Shown here: positions 11,601 through 21,389 of the stretch, piece after piece | Layout of the letters: each line of letters begins with the position of its first letter | Numbering within the stretch: the first letter of the stretch is position 1 | Assembly: GCA_030704615.1 (NCBI GenBank) | Contig: CM060733.1 | Span: 62,124,001 to 62,188,000, forward strand | Reading direction: 5' to 3' | Source of the DNA: Takakia lepidozioides | Lineage: Eukaryota; Streptophyta; Takakiopsida; Takakiales; Takakiaceae | Length of the DNA stretch: 64,000 nt | Notes under the pieces: model-generated | The model's database searches: none | The model's input: the letters and a program-made list of their open reading frames with translations, nothing else | What the model was told of the DNA's origin: nothing | Translations under genes and position numbers: made by a program

Positions 11601-12410
11601 CACCGCCTTCCGACCTACGACGGACGGCCAAACGGAAAGAGTGAATTCCGTAGTGAAGCAATTCTTGCGGAATTACGTGTCGGCAGACCAATCAGACTGG
11701 ATGGAACACTTAGACGCGGCAGAGTTCTGTTATAATAATACAGAACACTCCGCAACGGGAGTTTCCCCTTTCGTATTGGTCTATGGAAAGCACCTCTGGT
11801 GCCGACAAGTTGGGCCGCCCAGGACGTTGAGGAACCGGCAGTAGCGGCGGTACTGGAAGAACGCGAGCGTTTGTTGAAGCTCGCAAAGTACAACATTGCC
11901 AAAGCTAGGAAACGGTATGAAAGGCAAGCGAATCGGAAGCGGAGGGAAGTGAAGTTTGAGGCAGGCACAGAGGTCTGATTGAACATCAAGAATTTCCGAC
12001 TACCTCCGGAAGTGAGTCCGAAGTTCGTACCTCCGTATGCGGGACCCTTTCGCATTCGGAAGGTTATGAATGAGGATGTGTATGAATTGGAGCTGCCGGC
12101 AAATAGCAAGGTGCACCCAGTATTCCATGTCTCCCTTTTGAAGCCTTACTTCAAAGATGAAGCGCGTCCGAATCGACAGCAAGAGTTGCGTCCGCCACCT
12201 ATGCTGTTGGATCATGAAAATGAACCTGAGTACGAGGTGGAGGCAATACTTAAGTCGAGGAGGTTCAAGAACCGAGAAACGGAGTATCTCGTCAAATGGA
12301 AGGGCTATCATCATGTGGAGGCATCTTGGGTGCGTGCCTCAGAAATGGGAAACGCATCCGAGGCAGTTGCAGCTTTCGAAGGGCGACCTCAAAAGCGGAA
12401 GAAACGTTGA
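8594..12410 (+). pseudogene. Chromovirus gag-pol: zinc knuckle, PR, RT, RNase H, integrase, chromodomain
   Basis: A frame at 8594-10111 holds a CCHC knuckle ([14 protein letters not shown], about 8902), a protease and the first RT half ([26 protein letters not shown]). The protease active site reads DTRAS where D-T/S-G-A is expected, probably inactivating. A TAG and local scrambling at 10109-10135 precede the YIDDILVYS catalytic box (10160-10187). A further TAG at 10367-10369 sits where tryptophan is usual. RNase H (HTDASDFAIGGIL), the HHCC zinc finger of integrase (to 11280) and, in another frame, its D-D-E core (MDFMTAMP, SDRDPKF, GQTERVN) follow. After another frameshift near 11800 and a TGA near 11978 the C-terminus ends in a chromodomain (YEVEAILKSRR, EYLVKWKGYHH, about 12230-12330). 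Chromodomains steer such elements to marked histones. Confidence 0.92.
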
Positions 12411-13316
12411 TGGGGACATCAACCTTGGAGCGTGGGGGAGGAAATGCATGCCTAGCCCGGCTTAGCTAGCTTAGGAATCCGATTACAAAAACTTGTATTG
12501 TACAAAAATTTGTTATAAAGGAAATGGGTTCCAAATGTTGTGCGTCCTATTTTGTTTGGAATGGTGATGCATGGTATGGTTGGCTAGTGTGTAGAATGCA
12601 TGCTAGCTTATAAAAGTGGGAGAGGTAAATTGGGTTAATCGTGTGTTTGCGTAGTGCCGAAATCGGGTGACTCCCATCCAAGGGGCAAGGAAACTTGCGA
12701 CTTCTTTGGGAGTTCACGTGCTAGTGCGCACCTGGCGCGTGCACGTACTATAACTGCGCTACCGAGGGGGTTGTCTTGTAGTGCGGGCTAACGCGGAAGC
12801 TACGTGCTTCCGTTCACGTACTATATCGTGTAGCCTCGGGACGAAGTCGTAGTGCGGCTTCGGCGTGTTCCCGTACCTCAGGCCAGCATTCCAAGGCGGA
12901 CCCAATTGTAGTGATTGGGGCGCACGGTTGGTTCAAGGTTATCTTCTTAGTCAAAGAGGGTTCCAGGTGAACCCTTGCTCAAGATGATGCCAAAAAGCGG
13001 CATCATGAGCGGTCGCAAGCAATGTTGTTGCAGTAAGGCGATTCGATCCTCAAGGAGGATCGTTCCTTGGCCTTGAAGTAGGCCAAGAAGAGTGCACTGG
13101 GAGGAGCTTGAGAGGCTCCACCCTTGGCCGGGACTTGGAGGAAGTCGGCCGAACTAGCTAGTGGAGAGTAGAGTCAAGTGTGGGGTTTGGTTCTTTGCCA
13201 TGGGACGCCATGGTACGGAAACAAACTCCTTGATGTGGGATGCCACAACTTGGATGTTCGTTTCTACAAAATGGACAAGTCGATGAGGACATCGACTCCC
13301 TGTTGGTAGGGGTGTG
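12411..13316 (+). other. Chromovirus 3' untranslated region
   Basis: About 900 bp without coding sequence between the chromodomain stop and the right LTR. It contains repeats of GTAGTGCGG and CACGTACTATA near 12720-12850. The purine-rich GGTAGGGGTGTG just before 13317 is the only candidate for the polypurine tract, and a weak one. Confidence 0.7.
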
Positions 13317-14088
13317 TGTCGCGGCCCTTTGCCTTGAGGGTAGGGGGGTCGGGACACAAGAGGGGCTGCCCCTGTGGTGGGGGCAGTAGCAGCGATAGGT
13401 ACGGGGGCTGAAGCACCATTGAGTGCCCAAGGCACTCAAGGAGGCGGAGGCGCTCACTAGGTGGAGCCCCGCACACCGGGTTGCGGTGGGGGTGGCTCCA
13501 CAAGGGGTGGTGGTAGCTTAGCGGGACTTAGTGGGGGTGGCTCCACAAGGGGTGGTGGTAGCTTAGCGGGACTTAGTGGGGGTGGCATAGGACTCACCAT
13601 GGGGTGGAGACCTCGAGGTGGGAGTCGTGGGGAGTCTTGGGACTCATCACGGTCCATTGGGGCCGCGGTGAGTGGGCCAAGACTCACCGCGACTCACCAC
13701 CGGGAATCGAGGGTCTTCGTGGTGGTTCGCCATAAAATGGCATGGCTGGTTTTGAAACCCCCGCGGACAGCTACAGAAGTATATATAGGGAGTAGTAACC
13801 CCGAGAACGGTGCAAGCCCGTTGGTGACCAAAAACTAGTGAGTAAGCGAGCGAGCCGGAAAGCGACCAAAGAGTGGGGAGCTGTTCCGGACTGCCAACTA
13901 CCAAAGGGAATTCCCGCTGGTTCCAAATCGGTGGAGGGTTCTTTGGGAGAACAAAGGGGGGACCGTTATGCCCCGGTGAGCAGCCGAAGCTCCAAGTTGG
14001 CCCGGCGGCCAGGTTGGGAGTCAGGCGCGCGCATCAAAGCGAGTAACTATGACTTGAAGGGGAGCTTACCGAAGTGAGGTGCGCGACA
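13317..14088 (+). repeat. 3' LTR of the chromovirus
   Basis: A 772-bp copy of the left LTR. It carries an extra tandem copy of a 45-bp G-rich unit (about 13489-13580) and a few one- to four-base differences. The TATA box recurs at 13780-13787. Confidence 0.93.
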
Positions 14089-14093
14089 GTATT

Positions 14094-14392
14094 GCAAGAA
14101 TGCAGTCTGCAATGTAGAGTCTGTATGGACAATGTAATGGTGATTCCAGCACTGGGACTGTGATACTGGCAACTATGAAGTGCGTAGAGACAGCAGACAG
14201 ACCAACTTGGGAAGGAGAAATAAAAGAGAGATCACTGGACCACCTGAGGCTCCTCATGATATACTTAGTGCTTCAGAAAATAAATATGGATACTCTAATG
14301 CAGGGTGCACTACAATCTCAGATCCTGCTTCCCACCACTTTGAAGATGGGATTTGTTCTTGTGGTGATAGGATGTTTTCTTGGAAAGATGCC
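14094..14392 (+). other. Right flank of the chromovirus, possible coding scrap
   Basis: Continuous with 7098 before the insertion. A plus frame (14180-14434) includes HHFEDGICSCGD, which resembles the end of a PPR DYW domain (HHF-x-DG-x-CSCGDYW) but continues RMFSWKD instead of ending. It may be a decayed DYW terminus, which would fit the duplicated 3' region that follows, or chance. Confidence 0.35.
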
Positions 14393-14735
14393 AGTGTCTG
14401 GTGGCAGTGGATGGAAATCAGAGTGCTGTCCTAATTCTGGGTTTGGGAGGGTGGAGCTTCTCCAAAGCTTGAAGATGGAAGTGAATCCGAATTTTAATGA
14501 GCTTGATGAGAGGGGCAGCCCTGTGCACGAGTTTGTTCAGCATCTTAAATCTAGACATGTTTGTTTGTTTCTCGTGGGGTGGCTTTGGATGGAGCCCTTG
14601 ATGAACTTGCATGACTATTGTCAAAAGCTAGCCTTAACCCACCAAGATCCAATCCCATGGTGGATGCTTGACAGTTCATATAGTGAATGTAAGAGTATGT
14701 AGGTATGTTGTTATTGGTTGATGCGGCTTGTGAAA
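14393..14735. repeat. Duplicated segment, partner of 4010-4330
   Basis: Matches the segment downstream of the first PPR pseudogene over roughly 330 bp. Both copies contain AATTTTAATGAGCTTGATG and the string ending GATGCGGCTTG. No protein motif is recognised in either copy. Confidence 0.8.
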
Positions 14736-14929
14736 ATTGAACATTGAAGTGCAGATCCGCCATTTTTCTTCCAGAAAAAAACAAAACACGGGATCTCTGC
14801 ATGTAACACCATGGGGATGACCCACCCTTTTTTTGTGAAAAATTGAACGTAGTTCTCAGAATTCGTTGCTAGTAGTGCGGAGCAACAGGAAGCCCTAGTA
14901 TGAATAGGCCACTGTAGCAGCCAACCCCA

Positions 14930-15110
14930 CCACGTTGTAGCCCAGTGGTAATGCCCACATACCACCTCAAAAGCGGTTGTGGGTTCAATCCACGGAGTGG
15001 TGTCACAAAGTTGTGCCCTATGGGACCATAATTTACACCTCCCAAAGGAGGCGTCATATATTATTATTAGGCCAGATCCCACATATCCATGCCATAATGA
15101 TTTACCCTTG
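14930..15110 (+). mobile_element. tRNA-derived SINE-like element
   Basis: A perfect box A (TAGCCCAGTGG, 14938-14948) and a near-perfect box B (GGTTCAATCCA, 14982-14992) are 33 bp apart, as in an internal RNA polymerase III promoter. The region cannot fold as a normal tRNA with matching acceptor arms. Non-tRNA sequence follows (TTGTGCCCTATGGGACCATA). This is the build of a plant SINE head. The 3' end is unclear, perhaps at the TATTATTATT near 15058. Confidence 0.55.
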
Positions 15111-15310
15111 CGGCATATTACTATTCTTAACATGTTTAAAGAATTGATATTGAAAAATAGAAAATGGAACTCATACTTTATTCGTGGTATACATATTCAT
15201 ATTCATGGTATATTTTGAAGGAATGTCTCTTAAAATAAAATTCATTATGAGGATTTAAAGTTTTTCCAGCCAAAAATAAATTTATCCCTAATTAATCTTA
15301 TTTTTCTAAT

Positions 15311-15530
15311 TTATTTAATCAATAAATTAGGACCCGGATCCGAACCCGTGAACCCGCTAATATTTCCCAACAACTACCCGGACCCTAACCCGAGTCCGTG
15401 TTGACAAACCCGGACCCGATCCCGGACCCGGATTTTCCAAATTTCAAAAACCCAGATCCGGACCTGGACTTGGCTCCGAAAAAAAACCCGCACCCGGACC
15501 CGGCGGGTTCCTTAAAAAGGCAAAACCCGC
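15311..15530. repeat. CCCGGACCC / GATCCGGAC low-complexity repeat
   Basis: Irregular repeats of ACCCGGACCCG and GATCCGGAC units, embedded in AT-rich flanks. No frame is maintained, so this is probably a simple-sequence expansion. Confidence 0.8.
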
Positions 15531-16480
15531 ACAACACTGGTATAAACATTTAACTATTTGATTTATTTTTAGCGTTTTCAGTTGTGTTCGCCGGCTCCAA
15601 ATTTTGTACGAAGAAGTCCATGAGGTGAGGTTTATCTATTATTTCTATCCGGATACGCAATGTGAGGACAATCTAGTACAGGGAATTTAGTGTTGATGTA
15701 AGGATTGGGGGTGATACCATGCTATAAACATAAAACATCGATTCCAGTAGTGCTCTGGTCTCCAATTTGACACATGTGGCATGATTAGACTGCCTTTCAC
15801 ACCACTTGCTTGCGTGTGAGTGAGAGTGAAAGAGAGAAATTTAGTCCGCTGGAGGCCCAAAAGACCCAAGGGACATAGGACAGAACCATAGCACGGTGAC
15901 AGAACAGAATCAAAGAGTGATGTAGGGGAAGCCTATACTAGCATTATCCAGTGCAAATCAATACGCCCAAAACTATTTTTGCAGCAGTCCATGTCAGATA
16001 CTTTGCAATTGTTGGACCGATGTATTTTTAGTTTTAAGTTTCTCTTATTAGTTACGTCTTCGGCTGTCATACCTGTTGAAGGGGTTCCCGCTGTCGAAAT
16101 ATATTGTTATGCCACAATAGCATTGAAGTTGGTATTTAGAAAGTAGCATACTGTCGTTTGAAGTATTGCTCGTGTAGCTGTGTCGATTGTATCCTGGTAT
16201 ATACAAGAGTACAGGTGTACCCCTGTTATGAAGGTTGGATCTCCCTCTTATTTTCAAGACGGGAGTCCAGATCCTTGTGGGATTGTCCATTTTCATGGAA
16301 TGACAGACTCTGCGATACACATGCTACGGAGGAGCGATGTTTGTAGATCATTGTGTGCATGAGCCACCAGAGTAACATGCATAAATTGTTATCCAAAACA
16401 AATAGCAATGCTAGTTAGAGACTCTCTCATAAGTAGCAGTTTTCATGATCTTGGAGTCCTTGAATGCAGTTCATACAATG
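15531..16480. other. Unassigned AT-rich stretch
   Basis: No gene, RNA or repeat recognised. Short frames at 16048-16408 lack any motif. Confidence 0.5.
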
Positions 16481-16489
16481 AGACTAGAA

Positions 16490-16960
16490 TCCCTCTTGCA
16501 GGAGTTCTTCTCACATCCTTCACAGTGGTGGGACTACAGGTCCTTAAAGGTGAGGCTATCTTGACTATAGCTTTTCAGGATGATGGTTTGTGGACTGTGA
16601 TTGTTTCTCCACTGATGAGATTTTTCTGTGCAAAAGTATCATAAGTGAAAATTCATGTACATTTCAGCAGGTCTTCCTTGTTAGGAGGGGAGGAAGTCTA
16701 GTTTGTTTCCTGTTACTTGAAAATTGCTCAGAGCTTGGAGATTTGGCAGTTGTAGTATGGTCTATGTGAGGTTGTGGTCGAAACTGTGCCTGCTCAGCTG
16801 CAAAAAAAAAATTCTGCAGAAAAGTCTAGGATCACCAAACTTCAGAAATAAGCATACAAAAGAGGTCCTTTGGATTGAGGGTTGGTCGACCCCTCCTTGG
16901 GTCAAAGCAGAACTCCGTGGCTGGTCATAAGGTCAAGCACAATGCGATGGTGGACGGATA
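16490..16960. repeat. Direct repeat copy 1 (partner 17325-17832)
   Basis: Two parts match a segment about 840 bp downstream. The first is GCAGGAGTTCTTCT ... CTTCACAGTGGTGGGAC ... GGTGAGGCTATCTT. The second is a 140-bp part around AAAGAGGTCCTTTGGATTGA ... TGGGTCAAAGCAGA. In the second part both copies read KEV-x-WI-x-x-WS-x-P-x-WVKAEL, so a coding origin is possible, but I do not recognise the protein. Confidence 0.7.
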
Positions 16961-17324
16961 GCAGAGCATGGCTCCAATTCTGTTTTGAATACTAGAGCTC
17001 CATGTGTGTTTCAAGATGAGAATCCAGACTATGGTCGAAAAACAGACTCTGATCAAACACGAGCTGTGCAGAAATCCCTATCAGTCAGGCTTGAAGGGTG
17101 GCCTTCGCCACCACAAGGTGCTTCAGTATTCTCTGGAACCTCTTTAATGTTTAGGTGTGTTTGTTTGCCACTTGTGTGATTGAGGCAGAGAAAGAGTCCA
17201 AAGTAACTAGAGAATATCCAAAAGCTACAATTCGACTCCTCAGTAGAAACAGGGGAATTGGCAGCTGGTGAAGTTCTCAAGTTTTTACATTTCTTGCACA
17301 CAGGTCAATCAATGAGCATAAAAC

Positions 17325-17832
17325 AGCTTTGGCAGGAGTTCTTCTTAGACCCTTCACAGTGGTGGGACAACAGGTGTGATAAGGTGAGGCTATCTTCCTT
17401 CAAGAACTAAAACGTTTGTCAAAGTTAGGGACTGTCACTGGAATTATGATGGTGGTTGACTTGACTAGTAATGATTTTCTCGTCCTCACGAGAAAGCAGC
17501 AAAAAGAAATGTTACTGAAGGTTCCTTGTCATCATGTGCAGCCGGTTGTTTGAGTTTGTTCTTGGTACTGGAAGGATGCTTGAAACTGTTGTGGTTATAG
17601 CCTGCTCTATGTGAAGCTGTGATCGCTACCCAGCTGCACTGATGGTTTTCACAGAAAGGTCCAAGGTCACCGGCTTCAGGCATAAGCTCACAAAGGAAGT
17701 CCGTTGGATTGATCCTTGGTCAAACCCTCATTGGGTGAAAGCAGAGCTAGCTTCCATGATACGAGCACAATCTGATGATTGTTCTGATGTGGATGTACAC
17801 GATGGAGTTCCAGACAAAGATTATAGCGGGTA
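17325..17832. repeat. Direct repeat copy 2 (partner 16490-16960)
   Basis: See the partner copy. The plus frame at 17642-17833 (63 codons, TKEVRWIDPWSNPHWVKAEL) is the longer of the two related peptides and ends after an acidic tail. Confidence 0.7.
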
Positions 17833-17833
17833 G

Positions 17834-18168
17834 TCTCTTGATAATATTGCAGAACTAGTACATTATTTGGAACAGTAGTTCTATAACCCTATTGATAGAC
17901 ATAGTTAGAGTCGGTCCTCCTGAGGAAACTTTTATGTGAAGTATTATCTCAAGTAAATGACTGCAGTGGTTCCATAACCATGGTTATGCAAGAAACTGCT
18001 CGGCATGAGATGTTTATTTGAAGTATCTAAGAGCTTGTGATATTAAGGTGAGAGGTTGAGTGTTAAGGGTTTGTAGCTAAAGTTTGGATGAACAGTTTTT
18101 GCCTTGAATCAGATATCAGATGTTTTGTCAATATGTTCTTATCCTTATCGGGTGTTTGATCATTCAGA
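17834..18168. other. Short unassigned stretch before a PPR pseudogene
   Basis: No gene or repeat recognised. It directly precedes the first ATG of the PPR remnant and could hold its old promoter. Confidence 0.4.
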
Positions 18169-19540
18169 ATGGCAGGGTTGAATCATGCACATACATGCAG
18201 CAGAGGAACAATCACCAAAAAAGCACAAAGAGCGGGAAACGCATCTGACACTTTTTGGGATGTGAGGCCATCATCCAAGGCACGGCTCAAAGTGGCTCTG
18301 CATATTTTGAACCAACAAGGCATTCAAGCAGACTCCAATACTTACGCCAGCAAGAGTGCATCCACATGAAAGACCTAGCAGAAGGGAAACAGGTGCATGC
18401 CCACATCATCCAAAGTGGATTCAATGCAAACACTTTTCTCCTCAACTCCGTTGTCAACATGTATGCCAAGTGCGGGAGGGTAGGGGATGCGCGCCAAGTG
18501 TTTGACAAAATGCCTGAACAGGATATGATGACCTGGAATATAATGATAGCAGGATATGCCAAGCATGGGTATGGTAGGGAGGCTTTCAAGATCTACAAGC
18601 AAATGCAATGGGAAGGGATAAAACCAAACAGGGTCACTTTTGTTTGCATTCTCAATGCTTGTGCCAGCCTAGGGCCCTGGGAAACGTCCATGCCGACATC
18701 ACGAAAGCTGGAATTGAGTCACATACTCATTTGGAAAATACCCTTCTTAACATGTATGCGAAATGTGGGGACTTTAAGGATGCATGCCGTGTATTTGACA
18801 ATATGGCTCAACGAGATGTGGTCTCATGGACTGCAATGGTTGCAGGACATGTTCAACATGGTTGTGGTAGGGAGGCTTTTGAGATATATAAGCAAATGCA
18901 ATGGGAAGGTGTGGCGTCAAACAAGGTCACATTTGCCTGCATTCTCAATGCGTGTGCCAGCCTAGGAGCTCTGGAAAAGGGCAAAGAGATCCATGCTCAC
19001 ATCATCAAAGCTGGAATTCCATTAGATAGGAATTTGGAGACTACCCTTACTGACATGTATGCCAAATGTGGAAGCATGAAGCATGCACATCAAGTGTTTG
19101 ACAACATGGCTAAATGCGATGTGGTCTCATGGAGTGCCATGATCTTAGCCCATCATGGGTGTAGTAGGGAGGTCTTGCAACTGTTCAAACAGATGTGGCA
19201 GGAGGGTCTGAAGCCATAAAGTATCATCTTTGTATGTGTTCTCTCTGCATGTAGTCATGCAGGCCTAGTGGATGAAGGTCATCACTATTTTGCTTCTATG
19301 AGTCGAGAGCATGGTCTCAAACCAACAAAGGAGCAATTTGCTTGTGTGGTGGACCTTCTCAGCCGTGCAGGGCGATTGGAATTATCAATATGCCGATCAA
19401 ACCAGATGCTTCAGTATGGGGTGCCTTGCTTGGGGCTTGCAGAATTCATGGTGGTGTGGAGGTGGCAGAACCATTGTGGTGCTACATGCTGACAGAGGAG
19501 ACGGAATCGAGTGGCACATACCCCATCAAACACCATTTTC
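18169..19540 (+). pseudogene. PPR (PLS class, E motif) pseudogene
   Basis: The ATG at 18169 starts a reading with KVALHILNQQGIQADSNTYA, typical of the first unit in seed-free-plant PPR proteins. A frameshift near 18345 leads into EGKQVHAHIIQSGF, NMYAKCGRVGDARQVFDKMP and MTWNIMIAGYAKHG (18370-18560). A second frameshift near 18670 leads into units at 18700-19219 (VFDNMAQRDVVSWTAMVAG, NACASLGALEKGKEIHAHII). A TAA at 19217-19219 interrupts a unit that continues (FVCVLSACSHAGLVDEG, CVVDLLSRAGRLEL). Another frameshift near 19385 leads to an E motif (DASVWGALLGACRIHGGVEV, about 19408-19465). No DYW domain follows; the sequence then passes into the MULE-like gene. Confidence 0.88.
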
Positions 19541-19555
19541 TATCTCGCTGTGGGG

Positions 19556-21380
19556 ATGCCCATCCCGTACCCAAATCAGTCGCTGCCCACACCATCCACA
19601 AAGGAGTCGGGAAACCGACAAGCGGCCACTGCAACCAGAGAGTTATGCAACGATAACAATTCCAAACCTGGACCGCCAAGACCCTCCATAGCTTCTCGTG
19701 TGGAGGTATTTGACATTTCTGACGAGGAAGATGAGTGCATGGAAGTCATGTCCTCCACAAGGTCGTTCAAATCCGCCATGGACGTCTCTGCAGGTGCTAC
19801 GCATGTACCCCCGAGTAGAACTCCAACCCGCTCCATTATGGAATTTCTACGACAACTACACCTAGATTCTCGCTCCGAGCTGGCTGCTATTGACTACACC
19901 AAATTTCCAGTTACTAAGGTTACGTATTTGTCTCCCAACGTCGATGGGAATGTGATCTTCGAGTTTCCACCTCTGTCTTCGTCAAACAAAGCCCCTGGGA
20001 TGTTAACGAACATGGATCGAGGGGTACTTGCAAGATTGGGTGTCTCAAAAGCGGCAGATGTTGAGTCCATGGAAAAACAAACAAAAACCATCCTATGTTT
20101 TTATTTTATTTTTAGAAAAATAGATAGTAGTATACCTAATATTTTTAGTAAAGAGTCCCACCCAAATATTGAAGCCATTGTTTACTGTATATATTAATTT
20201 GTAGTTTGAAAATATAGAGTTTATAACCACTTGTCCATATATACCACCTGACACCTCTAGATTACAGGTTTGTATGTCTTTTTTTAGTAAAAGATGACAT
20301 CCCAAAAACCGAAAACGTAAAATGCTACGGACAATTTGTTTCTTAGATATAAAACAGTCCATAGCTCTCAATGCCTAAGGTAACTAGTCTATATAAAAGT
20401 GGATTTGGATTGGTTTTAAAAATGGCACCCCTAGTATGTTTTCCTTTGTGCCATTATATGAGTGTAGATGTTGTTTTTTAGTCCATAAGATTTTATGTGT
20501 AACATCTGCAATCCATAGTAATCAACTTTAAAAGTCCCTGGTACATGGTTGTTTTTGCAATCTAACAGTTGGTACACATACCAATTGTACCTACACCATA
20601 TAAACTTAGATGAAATATTGAGTTGTTGGACAAATATGGGTAAAACCATGGAGGGAGGTCACTGCAGAAACTGTATGTTACGTAAAAACTGAGACACCCA
20701 ATTCTGCAAATACCCCGAAGCATGACAGACACCCCTGGTGTGTGACGAGGACCAGTAGCACGAAAATTGCAGATGGTGTTCGTGTAAGATACGTCCAATG
20801 TGTGGGGAAGCTTAGGTGTCTCAATCCGACCTGCTTCCACTTTCTCTCGAAAGGAGGGCGGAGAAACGAGACGGATTGGATGGGTATAACAACCCCTCAG
20901 CCATTCATTGTCTCCAGCCAGGCTCCTGCGGGTACTTTCAAATGCGCCCATTGTAAAGATCCACCAATATGCATGTCAATGTGTAAAGCCAAGCAATATT
21001 ATGTCGGTAATCAGTTCCCAGACTTGACAAGAGCCCTACAAGAGCTTGCATACACGTTGGGGTCCATTGCCACCCCTTGGCGAGAGACAACATGTGGGAG
21101 GCTTGTGCAGGAAGCACATGACATCATAAAAGAGGAGGTAAAATTGAGCCCCGGAGCCAGACCAAAGCAGATACAGCTGAAGGCAGCCCACAAGATTGCT
21201 CTGGGGAAAATTATGTCTGAAGATGGAAAGGACCGAGTGCCCTTCGACAAAAAAGAGATGGTGGACCTCTTGGAGTCCGTCTCGCACGTTTGCAGCCCGA
21301 ATGTGCGGAATGACATAGTATCTTGCAAGCAAGAATTCGGCCGGGGGGTCGAACATGCACTCTATCCTGGAGGTGAAACG
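19556..21380 (+). pseudogene. 5' half of a MULE-like transposase gene, cut by element A
   Basis: The frame from about 19556 (MPIPYPNQ) to 20090 has an acidic patch (VFDISDEEDE) and the phrase VDGNVIFEFPPLSSS. It is followed by a 600-bp AT-rich gap (intron or insertion). A frame at 20742-21380 then has a cysteine-rich probable zinc domain (C-x-N-x-x-C ... F-x-C-x-x-CK-x-x-P-x-C-x-x-x-C) and ends with SPNVRN. The same pieces occur on the minus strand at 38030-39110. SPN-I-RN also starts the transposase core at 51046. I infer that this is the N-terminal half of the gene family whose C-terminal half lies at 9-2179. It stops where the Ty3/gypsy element A begins, near 21380-21390. Confidence 0.65.
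20090..20740. other. AT-rich gap inside the MULE-like 5' half
   Basis: No coding signal. It separates two parts of the N-terminal half and may be an intron or an inserted non-autonomous element. I could not fix splice sites or target duplications. Confidence 0.45.
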
Positions 21381-21389
21381 ACGGTACTT

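Larger units (their letters stand above)
7104..14088 (+). mobile_element. Ty3/gypsy chromovirus, full structure with 5-bp target duplication
   Basis: The element is 6,985 bp and has two LTRs (7104-7824 and 13317-14088) with TGTCGC...GCGACA ends. GTATT flanks it on both sides (7099-7103 and 14089-14093), marking a single insertion. A primer-binding site for initiator tRNA-Met follows the left LTR. The internal region encodes, in order, gag, CCHC zinc knuckle, protease, reverse transcriptase, RNase H, integrase and a C-terminal chromodomain, which places it among chromoviruses. The LTRs differ by only a few small changes plus one 45-bp internal duplication in the right LTR, so the insertion looks recent. 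Yet gag and pol carry several frameshifts and stops. It may have been moved in trans, or part of the breakage may be sequencing error. Confidence 0.95.

Noticed and set aside
14320-14370. Definite DYW domain end
   Set aside because: HHFEDGICSCGD is suggestive, but the frame continues and the upstream part lacks the HxE zinc-binding region.
14938-14992. Functional tRNA gene
   Set aside because: Boxes A and B are good, but no acceptor stem or anticodon arm can be paired around them; a SINE fits better.
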